This document shows positions 17,380 through 25,245 of a stretch of 32,678 nucleotides of DNA, piece by piece. The DNA comes from Beijerinckiaceae bacterium (GTDB lineage: Bacteria; Bacteroidota; Bacteroidia; Chitinophagales; Chitinophagaceae). The translations under genes were made by a program, and so were the position numbers. Below the pieces are notes generated by a model. The model was not told where the DNA came from. It ran no database searches and worked only from the letters and a program-made list of their open reading frames with translations. The DNA is taken from positions 1-32,678 of the forward strand of contig CAJCIQ010000215.1 in NCBI GenBank assembly GCA_903970475.1, read 5' to 3'. The stretch's first letter is position 1; every line of letters begins with the position of its first letter.

Positions 17380-18429
17380 TTGTTACAATTGAAATCTATT
17401 ACAGAAGTATACGGGTTGTTGGATCGGGAAAAGCGTAGGGTTGTCATTACCATGCACCAGAAACCAGACGCAGACGCGCTGGGTTCTTCCCTGGGGTTGT
17501 ATCATTTTCTGGTACAATTAGGGCATGAGGTGACGGTGATCTCTCCTACGAACTGGCCCCGCTTTTTGAATTGGATGCCGGATTCGGCTAAGGTCCTGGA
17601 CTTTGAAGGGATGAATGAAAAGGCTTTGAAAGTGCTTCAGGAGGCTGAATGGATTTTCTGCCTGGATTTCAACGTGATGGCAAGGACAAAAAAGATGGGA
17701 ACCTTCCTGGAGGAACACCCGGGTACCAAAATACTCATCGACCACCATGAGGCGCCCAGCGAAGCGCAGTTCACTTATGGGGTCTGTGATCCATCCAAGA
17801 GTTCTACCGCCGAAATGGTCTATGATTTTATCGTTCATTCCGGTCATGGAGACTTGATCAATATCCAGGTAGCAGAATGCCTCTATGCGGGCGTGATGAC
17901 CGACACCGGTAGTTTCCGGTTCCCTGCCACCACGGCTTCGGTGCACCGGATGATCGCCGATTTGAAGGACAGAGGGCTTAACCATACCAGGATTCACGAG
18001 AATGTATATGATAACTTCCTGGAAAACAGGCTGCGTTTCATTGGGTATATCCTGCTGAACCGTATGGAAATATATTATGAATACAATGCGGCGCTGATAT
18101 CCATCCCCAAGAGTGATCTGTTGAAGTTTGAGATTCAAACGGGGGATACGGAAGGCCTGGTGAATTACCCTTTGGGTATTCAGGGTATACGTATGGCGGC
18201 CCTGGTCATAGACAGGGATGAAGAACGTAAATGGTCTTTCCGTAGCAAAGGGAATTTCGATACCAATTCCTTTGCCCGGAAATATTTCAACGGGGGAGGA
18301 CATTTCAATGCTTCGGGAGGAAGGACTTATGAGACGCTGCCCCAGACGGTGGCCACTTTTAAGAAGGCCCTTCAGGAAAATGTACAGGCTTTACAAAATG
18401 AGTATCCCATATCAATCATAAACGAGTAA
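17380..18429 (+). CDS. DHH-family phosphoesterase (NrnA type)
   Basis: A 349-residue DHH/DHHA1 protein. Motif I is [14 protein letters not shown], motif II is CLDFN, motif III is LIDHHEAPS and motif IV is [11 protein letters not shown]. The C-terminal DHHA1 signature is [10 protein letters not shown]. This set matches bifunctional oligoribonuclease/PAP phosphatases (NrnA), which degrade nanoRNA and 3'-phosphoadenosine 5'-phosphate using Mn ions. No ATG lies before motif I, so a TTG start is needed. The TTG at 17380 is given; the TTG at 17389 gives [11 protein letters not shown], which resembles relatives equally well or better. The FKBP gene follows after 23 bases and is probably co-transcribed. 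Confidence 0.88.
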   Translation: MLQLKSITEVYGLLDREKRRVVITMHQKPDADALGSSLGLYHFLVQLGHEVTVISPTNWPRFLNWMPDSAKVLDFEGMNEKALKVLQEAEWIFCLDFNVMARTKKMGTFLEEHPGTKILIDHHEAPSEAQFTYGVCDPSKSSTAEMVYDFIVHSGHGDLINIQVAECLYAGVMTDTGSFRFPATTASVHRMIADLKDRGLNHTRIHENVYDNFLENRLRFIGYILLNRMEIYYEYNAALISIPKSDLLKFEIQTGDTEGLVNYPLGIQGIRMAALVIDRDEERKWSFRSKGNFDTNSFARKYFNGGGHFNASGGRTYETLPQTVATFKKALQENVQALQNEYPISIINE

Positions 18430-18452
18430 AAAAGTATAAACATCATCTAGCA

Positions 18453-19523
18453 ATGCAAAAGGTTTCTTTATTGATCCTGGCTGCCGCCGTTATAATAGGA
18501 AGCACCAGTTGTAAAAACGCCGGCTTCCAAAGGGCCAAAGGCGGAGTTTGGTATAAGATTATCAAAGGTTCTTCTGATACTGGCTCCTATGCCATGGCAG
18601 GTACGATTCTAAAATTTGAATACACTACCCGCTACAAGGATCAGACAAAAGATACCCTGTTGCGTACGACCATCGGCGCCATGCCCGTCTACCAACCCAT
18701 GGACTCCCAAAGGTTACCTTCTCCCTTCTTTGGCATTTTCAGCAAGCTGAAAGCCGGAGATAGCCTGGTCATGAAAATGTTGACGGATTCCGTCTTCAAG
18801 ACCGGACAGCCCATGCCCCCTATTTTCAAAAAGGGTGAATACATCACCCATTATTTCAAAGTATTGGCTGTATTCCCCAACGGAGATGCTGCACAGGCTG
18901 ATTACAAAGCTGCCACGGCCAAAGCCCATGAGCAGGATTCTATCCAGGCCATTGCTCAGAAAATTGAGGACGATAAAGTCATCGAAGCTTACCTGACCAA
19001 AAACAATATCAAAACCATCAAAGGACCCAAAGGCACTTACGTGGAAATCCTGGATCCCGGTACCGGAGCAACTATTGACAGCAGCAAGACAGTTGGTGTG
19101 AACTATACAGGCCGTACCCTGGGTGGTGATGCCTTTGATTCCAACACCGACACAACCTTCCACCACAAGGGAGATACCCTGAAAGTAAATATGGGTCTTA
19201 GCCCTGAAATGGGTGGAATGATTGCTGGATTTACCGATGGTATTTCCGTGCTTCGCGGCGGTGCTAAGGCTCGTCTGTACATTCCTTCCTCCATGGGCTA
19301 TGGTGCGCATGGAAGGGAGCCCAAAATCAAACCCAACGAGAACCTGGTGTTTGACATAGAAGTGCTCAGTGTAGTCACTACCCCCAAACAAGCTCCAGGA
19401 GCTATGTCTATGGGTGGACCCGGTGGTAAAATGAGCCCTGAAATGATGGCGAAGCTCCGTCAAATGCAAATGGCGCGCATGAAGCAGCAAGGTGCTACTG
19501 GTGCACAGCCTGCAACCCACTAA
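18453..19523 (+). CDS. FKBP-type peptidyl-prolyl isomerase lipoprotein
   Basis: A 356-residue lipoprotein with a type II signal peptide ending at C20 (IGSTSC). A degenerate FKBP-like domain at about 35-145 is followed by a helical linker (AKAHEQDSIQAIAQKIEDDKV). A second, better preserved FKBP domain lies at about 185-310 (VGVNYTGRTLGGDAFDSN, GFTDGISVLRGGAKARLYIPSSMGYG, NLVFDIEVLSV). The last 45 residues are a Met/Gly/Gln-rich tail of unknown use. It should catalyse proline isomerisation or act as a chaperone in the periplasm, anchored to a membrane. Two-domain FKBP lipoproteins of this kind are common in Bacteroidota. It is the last gene before the large hairpin element at 19546-19616. Confidence 0.9.
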   Translation: MQKVSLLILAAAVIIGSTSCKNAGFQRAKGGVWYKIIKGSSDTGSYAMAGTILKFEYTTRYKDQTKDTLLRTTIGAMPVYQPMDSQRLPSPFFGIFSKLKAGDSLVMKMLTDSVFKTGQPMPPIFKKGEYITHYFKVLAVFPNGDAAQADYKAATAKAHEQDSIQAIAQKIEDDKVIEAYLTKNNIKTIKGPKGTYVEILDPGTGATIDSSKTVGVNYTGRTLGGDAFDSNTDTTFHHKGDTLKVNMGLSPEMGGMIAGFTDGISVLRGGAKARLYIPSSMGYGAHGREPKIKPNENLVFDIEVLSVVTTPKQAPGAMSMGGPGGKMSPEMMAKLRQMQMARMKQQGATGAQPATH

Positions 19524-19545
19524 TATTTTTTAGCCAGTACAATAT

Positions 19546-19616
19546 AGATTAGGGCCTGCATCCCGCCAGCTCGGTGAAAAAGCCGAGCCTTTGGGACGCA
19601 GGCCCTAAATCTTTTT
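19546..19616 (+). repeat. hairpin element copy 1 (terminator-like) after the FKBP gene
   Basis: A long two-part hairpin. The outer arm AGGGCCTGCATCCC (19551-19564) pairs with GGGACGCAGGCCCT (19593-19606) in 13 of 14 positions, with an A.C mismatch at pair 10; flanking AGATT/AAATCT adds more pairing. The inner stem GCTCGG/CCGAGC holds a loop TGAAAAAG. T residues follow (19612-19616), so it can act as a terminator. It is homologous to the element at 28133-28202, with compensatory differences, in the same orientation relative to its upstream gene. Confidence 0.8.
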
Positions 19617-19662
19617 GAAATTACGAATATTGTCGTATATTCCTTTTATATTACATATAGCC

Positions 19663-22050
19663 ATGATTAGAAACTACCTGAAAGTTGCACTGCGCAATCT
19701 CTGGAGGCACTGGGGCTACTCCCTGCTGAACATCGTTGGGCTCACCATAGGGATGACGGCCTTTTTCCTGATTTTCATGTACGTACGCTTTGAGTTGAGT
19801 TACGACTCCATGCACAGCAAAGCCGATAGGATTTACCGGATAGTGGCGGACATCAAAACGCCAACGGAAACCCTGAACACCAACGGCCCTGCCTGGGCTG
19901 TTCCACCTCACCTCAATGGCTATTTTCCGGAAGTGGAAGCGACTTGTCGGGTGAGTGGAGAAAACTCCCTGTTGTTCCGTTTGGGGGATAAGAAGTTCCA
20001 GGAAAGCGATATCCGTTTTGTGGATTCCACCTTCTTCAGGATGTTTGATTTTCCCCTGCTCAAAGGGGACCGGCGCACAGCATTGAATGCGCCTTTCAGC
20101 CTTGTTTTGTCGGAGGGTGCCGCCAAAAAATATTTCGGCAATGAAGACCCCATGGGAAAGACCATCCTGATCACGGGGGACGCCAAGCCAGGTCTTGTGA
20201 CGGGGGTGATGAAGGATATACCGGAAAATTCCCAGTTTAAGGGAGATATCCTGATCTCCATGAACTCTATCACCGAAGTTTGGAACAAAGGGCTCAATGA
20301 TCAGTGGGGCAACTATGGCCCTTCGGGTTACGTGTTGCTCAAACCTGGCACCAATGCCAAACTGCTCCAATCCAAGTTGCCTGCTTTCCTAAAAAAGATG
20401 GACGGGGACGAGATGCAGAAAATGCAGATGGTCCCCACCTTGTATCTGGAGAAGCTCCGGGAGGTGTATCTCTATAGCACCAGGGACGATTCCAAAACGC
20501 CCAAGGTATATAATGTAGGGACCTTCGCCTTTGTAGGGTTGTTTATCCTGCTGATTGCCTGTATCAACTTTATCAACCTGACCACCGCCCGCTCTGCGGA
20601 CAGGGCCAAGGAAGTGGGTATCCGTAAAGTCGTCGGTGCGGGCAAAGGGCAGTTAGCCCGTCAATTTATAGGGGAAAGCGTGATCATCTGCCTCATTGCT
20701 TTTATGATCAGCATAGGACTGACGGCCGCGCTCATTCCGTCCTTCAATAACCTTTCGGAAAAAGAAATCAGCTCAGGCATTTTTTCCCATCCGGCTTATA
20801 TAGGTATTTTATTTCTGGTAGCCTTGCTCATTGGATGGATCGCGGGTTTGTACCCAGCCATGATCTTGTCTTCCTATAATCCTGTTTCCATACTTAAAGG
20901 GCGTTTTGCCACTGGATCAAGGGGGTCCTTATTGAGGAAGATCCTGGTCGTCACGCAGTTTTCCATTTCCACTGCCTTGATCATTGCGACGATCGTGGTG
21001 TATAATCAGTTGAGCTTCATGCGCACCCAAAACTTAGGATTCAGCATGGATCAAAAAATGATTGTTGATACCCATGGAGACTCAACGGCTAAGGCAGTGT
21101 TTGCCCAGAACATCAAATCTATTCCGGGGGTCATTTCTACCTCCATGTCCGGCAGCGTTCCGGGAGGCGGCAATCCGGGGGCCTATTCCCAGGTTCAGAA
21201 CAAGAAGGGAGATATGCAGATTGCCAACCTGGACCTGTACTTTGTGGACTTCGACTTTATTCCCCAATACGATATGAAGATGGTGGCCGGCAGGTCCTTC
21301 TCCAGGGACTTCATGAGTGATACTACCCAAGCCATGGTGGTCAATGAAGCGGCGGTGAAGCTATTTGGCTATACCAATCCCAACCAGATCATCGGTCGCA
21401 AATTCGATCAATGGGGCAGAAAAGGAATGGTGATAGGGGTGGTGAAGGATTTTCATTTCCATTCCCTACAGGAAGAGATCAAGCCTTTAAGCTTACGTAT
21501 AGAGCCCGATCCTTCTAATATTATCACCATTAAGGTAGCGACCCAAAATTTACCGAATACGATTTCTGGCATTGAGCGCAAATGGAAAGAACTGATACCG
21601 AACCGGCCCTGGGACTATACCTTCCTGGACGATTCCTTTAACCGTAATTACAAGAGTGAAGACAGGTTTGGAAAACTATTCCTGAACTTTTCCATACTGG
21701 CCATTTTCATCTCTTGTTTGGGCTTGATGGGCCTGGCTTCCTACTCTACCTTGCAGCGCACCAAAGAAATCGGCATACGCAAAGTGATCGGCGCCAAGGT
21801 GTCCTCTATCGTTATCCTGTTGTCAAAGGACTTTGTGAAGCTGGTGCTTATTGCCTTTGTGATAGCGGCTCCGGTGGCGGGATTTCTGATGTTTAACTGG
21901 CTGCAACGCTTCGCCTACAGGACGACGTTGTATTGGTGGATATTTGCGGTGGCGGGTGTGATGGCACTATTGATCGCTATCCTAACGGTTAGTTTCCAGG
22001 CGATCCGCGCAGCCAATGTCAATCCGACCCAAAGTTTGTCTACGGAGTAG
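19663..22050 (+). CDS. MacB/FtsX-type ABC transporter permease (duplicated-domain form)
   Basis: A 795-residue permease, full length for the Bacteroidota form with two MacB-type periplasmic domains and two FtsX domains in one chain. An N-terminal amphipathic helix (MIRNYLKVALRNLWRHWGYS) leads into TM1 (about 20-42), and the first periplasmic domain is at about 45-280. Three TM helices begin with FVGLFILLIACINFINLT. A second TM1 (near 440-460) precedes the second periplasmic domain and the last three helices, which contain TKEIGIRKVIGA. Both halves carry the R.KE(V/I)GIRKV(V/I)GA coupling loop. Such proteins work with a separate ATPase in export or mechanotransmission; none is encoded nearby. 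The frame extends to a TTG at 19615, but that lies inside the preceding terminator's T run. The ATG at 19663 is chosen. Confidence 0.9.
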   Translation: MIRNYLKVALRNLWRHWGYSLLNIVGLTIGMTAFFLIFMYVRFELSYDSMHSKADRIYRIVADIKTPTETLNTNGPAWAVPPHLNGYFPEVEATCRVSGENSLLFRLGDKKFQESDIRFVDSTFFRMFDFPLLKGDRRTALNAPFSLVLSEGAAKKYFGNEDPMGKTILITGDAKPGLVTGVMKDIPENSQFKGDILISMNSITEVWNKGLNDQWGNYGPSGYVLLKPGTNAKLLQSKLPAFLKKMDGDEMQKMQMVPTLYLEKLREVYLYSTRDDSKTPKVYNVGTFAFVGLFILLIACINFINLTTARSADRAKEVGIRKVVGAGKGQLARQFIGESVIICLIAFMISIGLTAALIPSFNNLSEKEISSGIFSHPAYIGILFLVALLIGWIAGLYPAMILSSYNPVSILKGRFATGSRGSLLRKILVVTQFSISTALIIATIVVYNQLSFMRTQNLGFSMDQKMIVDTHGDSTAKAVFAQNIKSIPGVISTSMSGSVPGGGNPGAYSQVQNKKGDMQIANLDLYFVDFDFIPQYDMKMVAGRSFSRDFMSDTTQAMVVNEAAVKLFGYTNPNQIIGRKFDQWGRKGMVIGVVKDFHFHSLQEEIKPLSLRIEPDPSNIITIKVATQNLPNTISGIERKWKELIPNRPWDYTFLDDSFNRNYKSEDRFGKLFLNFSILAIFISCLGLMGLASYSTLQRTKEIGIRKVIGAKVSSIVILLSKDFVKLVLIAFVIAAPVAGFLMFNWLQRFAYRTTLYWWIFAVAGVMALLIAILTVSFQAIRAANVNPTQSLSTE

Positions 22051-22915
22051 TGATCAAGGACACCAGCCGAACCACTTGCATCGCTTCTGCGACATCGTGG
22101 ACACGAAGTATATGCGCTCCCTTGTATACTGCCAGGGTATTGAGCGCGATGGTGCCCCCCAGCGCTTGTTCGGCCGTAATGCCCAGGGGCTTGTAGATCA
22201 TGGATTTTCTGGAGAGCCCGACCAGTATAGGCTGGTTCAGGATGGACAATAAATCCAGTTGGTCCAGCAATTGATAATTGTGGGACTTGTTTTTCCCAAA
22301 TCCAAAACCTGGATCAACGATGACGTCGTGGATCCCGGCTTTCTTTGCGGTATAAGTGGCTTGAGCCAGGTATTGAATGACTTCTTTGGTGACGTCACTA
22401 TAGTGGGGGTGTTGTTGCATGGTTTGGGGAGTGCCTTGCATGTGCATGGCGATATAGGGCACACGCAGGGTGGCTACGGTGGGGATCATATCCGGATCCA
22501 TGGTCCCTGAGCTGATGTCGTTGACCAGAGCGGCTCCGGAAGCAACGGCGGCCTTGGCCACGCTGGAGTGATAGGTGTCAACGGAAACGGGTGTGTCCGG
22601 AAAACTTTGAGAGATGGCTTCTATGATAGGACAGACCCTGTTGATTTCTTCTGCCGCTGATACGACAACACTTCCCGGTCGGGTGCTTTGACCGCCTATG
22701 TCCAGGAAGGATGCGCCGGCCCCGATCATGGCCGCAGCGCGCTCGACGGCAGCGCTAACGCGATCGGTCACGGCAGCGCCCACCCGACTCCCAACGTAGA
22801 AAGAATCATCCGTCGCATTGAGGATGCCCATCACTTTGGGGGTGTCCAGCTCCATCAACTTCCCCTTTATGTTGAGGGTATAAATTGGAGGGTTTCCGGT
22901 ATTTTTGTTTTTCAT
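22040..22915 (-). CDS. folP: dihydropteroate synthase
   Basis: A 291-residue TIM-barrel enzyme of folate synthesis, joining p-aminobenzoate to dihydropterin pyrophosphate. Motifs in order are VMGILNATDDSFY (the NxTPDSF loop with Asp in place of Pro), FLDIGGQSTRPGS, PVSVDTYHSSVAKAAVASGAALVNDIS, MHMQGTPQTMQ, DVIVDPGFGFGK, GLSRKSM and RVHDVAEA. The upstream TTG at 22924 is part of a perfect -7 box, so the ATG at 22915 is the start. The 3' end overlaps the end of the permease gene by 11 bases, tail to tail. The start is only 27 bases from the divergent DUF1599 start. Confidence 0.95.
   Translation of the reverse strand: MKNKNTGNPPIYTLNIKGKLMELDTPKVMGILNATDDSFYVGSRVGAAVTDRVSAAVERAAAMIGAGASFLDIGGQSTRPGSVVVSAAEEINRVCPIIEAISQSFPDTPVSVDTYHSSVAKAAVASGAALVNDISSGTMDPDMIPTVATLRVPYIAMHMQGTPQTMQQHPHYSDVTKEVIQYLAQATYTAKKAGIHDVIVDPGFGFGKNKSHNYQLLDQLDLLSILNQPILVGLSRKSMIYKPLGITAEQALGGTIALNTLAVYKGAHILRVHDVAEAMQVVRLVSLITTP
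22900..22907 (+). promoter_or_regulatory. -7 box of the DUF1599-BT_3928 operon
   Basis: TATTTTTG fully matches TAnnTTTG and lies inside the first codons of folP on the opposite strand. Transcription would start near 22913, about 30 bases before the DUF1599 ATG. No well-spaced -33 TTG is seen. Confidence 0.55.
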
Positions 22916-22921
22916 TCCGCC

Positions 22922-22929
22922 CAAAGCTA
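22922..22929 (-). promoter_or_regulatory. -7 box of folP, predicted leaderless
   Basis: TAGCTTTG on the minus strand fully matches TAnnTTTG. Only six bases separate it from the folP ATG at 22915. Initiation 5-7 bases downstream would therefore fall on or next to the start codon. Confidence 0.55.
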
Positions 22930-22942
22930 GGGATTAATCAAT

Positions 22943-23488
22943 ATGGATACCGATAAAAAGTACGTGGACGTTATTGGAGCCTGCCGGCAACTTTTCTATC
23001 TGAAAACGAAGGATTATGGAACCGCCTGGCGGGTATTACGGACCATCTCCATTGTGGACCAGTTGTTCATCAAAGTGATGCGGATACGGACCATCCAGGA
23101 GACCGGGGTGCAAAAAGTGGCCGATGATGTGAAAGGAGAATTTGTGGGCATCGTCAATTACGCCATCATGGGTCTGATCCAATTGGATAAGGGCAATGCC
23201 GTTATCGAAGATATTCCGCTGGACCAGGCCATTGTTCTCTATGATAAGCAGGCTGCTTTTGCCAAAGAAGTCATGGAAGCCAAAAACCATGACTACGGAG
23301 AAGCCTGGAGGGACATGAGCCTTCCAGGTATAACCGACCTGATCCTGGTGAAGCTCTTGCGCGTACGTCAAATCCTGTCCAATGACGGAACGACGGAAGT
23401 CTCTGAGGGCATTGACGCCAACTACGTGGATATTATCAATTACGCTGTTTTTTGTTTGATTAAAATACAAGAATCCTCCGCTAAATAA
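22943..23488 (+). CDS. DUF1599 protein (two tandem repeats)
   Basis: A 181-residue soluble protein built from two copies of the DUF1599 unit (nucleotide modification associated domain 1). The first is at about 10-80 (KDYGTAWRVLRTISIVDQLFIKVMRIRTIQ, then FVGIVNYAIMGLIQL). The second is at about 105-178 (HDYGEAWRDMSLPGITDLILVKLLRVRQIL, then YVDIINYAVFCLIKI). The conserved (K/H)DYGxAWR, D-L-(I/L)-x-K and (I/V)(D/G)I(I/V)NYA blocks repeat in the same order. The enzymatic function is not established; the family name reflects association with nucleotide modification genes. It is followed after nine bases by the BT_3928-type gene, with which it is probably co-transcribed. Confidence 0.88.
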   Translation: MDTDKKYVDVIGACRQLFYLKTKDYGTAWRVLRTISIVDQLFIKVMRIRTIQETGVQKVADDVKGEFVGIVNYAIMGLIQLDKGNAVIEDIPLDQAIVLYDKQAAFAKEVMEAKNHDYGEAWRDMSLPGITDLILVKLLRVRQILSNDGTTEVSEGIDANYVDIINYAVFCLIKIQESSAK

Positions 23489-23497
23489 ATCGTCTCC

Positions 23498-24601
23498 ATG
23501 AAAAAAGCACTGACCGTTTCCCGTATCCTGGTGGGTTTGCTGTTCATCTTTTCTGGTTTGATCAAAGCCAATGACCCTCTGGGGCTGGCTTATAAGATGC
23601 AGGAATTTTTTGACGCCTGGAACTGGCACGGTTGGAACGATTATACCCTGTTGCTCTCCGTAGTCATGATTGGATTTGAGATCGTGGCGGGGGTGGCCCT
23701 GCTGGTGGGTTGGCAGATGCGATTGTTTAGCTGGCTGCTATTGCTTTTGATCCTGTTTTTCCTTTTCCTTACTTGCTATGTCCTTTTCTCCGGGAAGATC
23801 AAAGCCTGTGGTTGTTTTGGGGATTGCATACCCCTGACGCCCATCCAAACTTTTATAAAGGATGTGGTCCTGACGCTGCTCATTTTCTTTATTTTCCGGA
23901 ACCATAAAAAGATAAAACCGGCCTTTTCCACCCCAGGAAGTGTCTTCATCCTGGGCTTGACGATTGTGTGCTGCATCTGGATCCAATGGCATGTACTACG
24001 CCACCTGCCTTACCTGGACTGTCTGCCTTTTAAGGCCGGGAACAACCTGGTGGATAAGATGCAGGTACCCAAAGACGCCATCCCTGACTCCACGGTGATG
24101 ACTTTCACCTATGCAAAAGGGGGGAAAAACTACACCTTTACCCAATTTGATCTCCCGGCGAACCTGGATGGATATACCTATGTGGGTCGTTCGGAGAAGG
24201 TGGTCAGGGAAGGGGTCAACAATGAGCCGCCCATCAAAGACTTTGCGCTTTTTACGCCTACCAATACGGATACGACCTTGGCCATCCTCAACCAACCGGG
24301 GAGGTACTATATCCTGTTTCGAAAGGACTTTGATAATGCCCCCTCCGGTCATTGGTTGGACGAAGTCAAACGGATTGCCCTGGCGGCCAAAACCCAACAG
24401 ATTCCCTTCATAGTGGTTACTGGTCAGCGCGATATGGCTGACCAGGTGTTTAATCACCAACTGGGTCTGGACCTGCCCCTGTATACCTGCGATGTCACGG
24501 CCATCAAAACAGCGGCCCGGACCAACCCCTGCTTGTTCGAAATGAATGGGCCTGTGGTCGTTCATAAGTGGGGGTACGCAGATTTCCATAAAGTACCCTA
24601 G
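23498..24601 (+). CDS. BT_3928-family DoxX/MauE-like membrane protein
   Basis: A 367-residue membrane protein. The N-terminal half is DoxX/MauE-like, with helices near 5-22, 48-68, 73-97, 120-135 and 147-165. A conserved cysteine cluster ACGCFGDC follows the third helix, as in redox-associated members. The C-terminal part (about 195-367) is extracytoplasmic. It has a thioredoxin-like pattern (YYILFRKDF, then IPFIVVTGQRD, then NPCLFEMNGPVVVHKWGYADF) but no CxxC motif. This domain pair is the pattern of the BT_3928 family. A role in periplasmic redox or envelope maintenance is an inference. It shares an operon with the DUF1599 gene. Confidence 0.8.
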   Translation: MKKALTVSRILVGLLFIFSGLIKANDPLGLAYKMQEFFDAWNWHGWNDYTLLLSVVMIGFEIVAGVALLVGWQMRLFSWLLLLLILFFLFLTCYVLFSGKIKACGCFGDCIPLTPIQTFIKDVVLTLLIFFIFRNHKKIKPAFSTPGSVFILGLTIVCCIWIQWHVLRHLPYLDCLPFKAGNNLVDKMQVPKDAIPDSTVMTFTYAKGGKNYTFTQFDLPANLDGYTYVGRSEKVVREGVNNEPPIKDFALFTPTNTDTTLAILNQPGRYYILFRKDFDNAPSGHWLDEVKRIALAAKTQQIPFIVVTGQRDMADQVFNHQLGLDLPLYTCDVTAIKTAARTNPCLFEMNGPVVVHKWGYADFHKVP

Positions 24602-24701
24602 TCTAGCCCTTGTATATCTCAGATGCCTTTCGTACCTTATAAAAGAACGATTGCATGAGGACCTGTCCCTCTGCATTATTGCTAACAATAATCATCATGC
24701 T

Positions 24702-25133
24702 ATGAAGAAGGTACTTGAGATCTTTAAGCGCAAAGGACGCAATACGATCAGCATTCACCCGGACGCGACCGTTTTTGACGCCCTGAAATTAATGGCGGAC
24801 AGGAATATCGGGTCAGTAGTGGTGCTCCACCACGAACAATACCTGGGGCTGATGACGGAACGGGATTATTCCCGTAAAGTTATCTTGATGGGGAAGTCCT
24901 CCAATGATACCAGGGTAAAGGACATTATGACCACAGACCTGCCCAGGGTAAGTTCGGAGCATACCTTGGAAGATTGTATGCAACTCATGAGTAACAAGAA
25001 TATTCGTTACTTACCTGTATTTGATCAGGGGAAATATACGGGCATCATCTCCATTAATGACGTGGTAAGGGAAACCATTTCTTCCCAGCAGGAGACCATT
25101 GAGCACCTCCAGAATTTCCTTTATTCCAGTTAG
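24702..25133 (+). CDS. CBS-domain pair protein
   Basis: A 143-residue protein consisting almost entirely of two CBS domains, at about 13-65 (ISIHPDATVFDALKLMADRNIGSVVVLHHEQYLGLMTERDY) and 78-130 (DLPRVSSEHTLEDCMQLMSNKNIRYLPVFDQGKYTGIISINDVV). Such Bateman modules bind adenosine nucleotides and act as stand-alone energy sensors or bind partner proteins. The ATG at 24702 removes an implausible 52-residue extension. A perfect 7-pair inverted repeat (24675-24692, ATTATTG/CAATAAT) lies just before the start. The 100-base gap upstream has no strong promoter match, so co-transcription with the preceding gene is possible. Confidence 0.9.
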   Translation: MKKVLEIFKRKGRNTISIHPDATVFDALKLMADRNIGSVVVLHHEQYLGLMTERDYSRKVILMGKSSNDTRVKDIMTTDLPRVSSEHTLEDCMQLMSNKNIRYLPVFDQGKYTGIISINDVVRETISSQQETIEHLQNFLYSS

Positions 25134-25168
25134 GTAACCTACCTGTTGTTTGGGATTTTTGACAAATA

Positions 25169-25190
25169 GAAGATGGATCTATCCATCTTC
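25169..25190. repeat. perfect 10-base-arm palindrome upstream of the desaturase pseudogene
   Basis: GAAGATGGAT and ATCCATCTTC form perfect arms around two bases. A T run begins at 25199. It lies 36 bases after the CBS gene stop and 18 bases before the TAATTTTG box. It may be a weak terminator of the CBS gene or an operator of the former desaturase promoter. Confidence 0.5.
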
Positions 25191-25208
25191 AGGAAGTGTT
25201 TTTGTCTA

Positions 25209-25216
25209 TAATTTTG
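25209..25216 (+). promoter_or_regulatory. -7 box of the disrupted desaturase
   Basis: TAATTTTG fully matches TAnnTTTG, 29 bases before the ATG at 25246. The promoter has survived although the gene is broken. Confidence 0.5.
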
Positions 25217-25245
25217 CGGTAGAAACCTATTGGAATAGACCTGTC

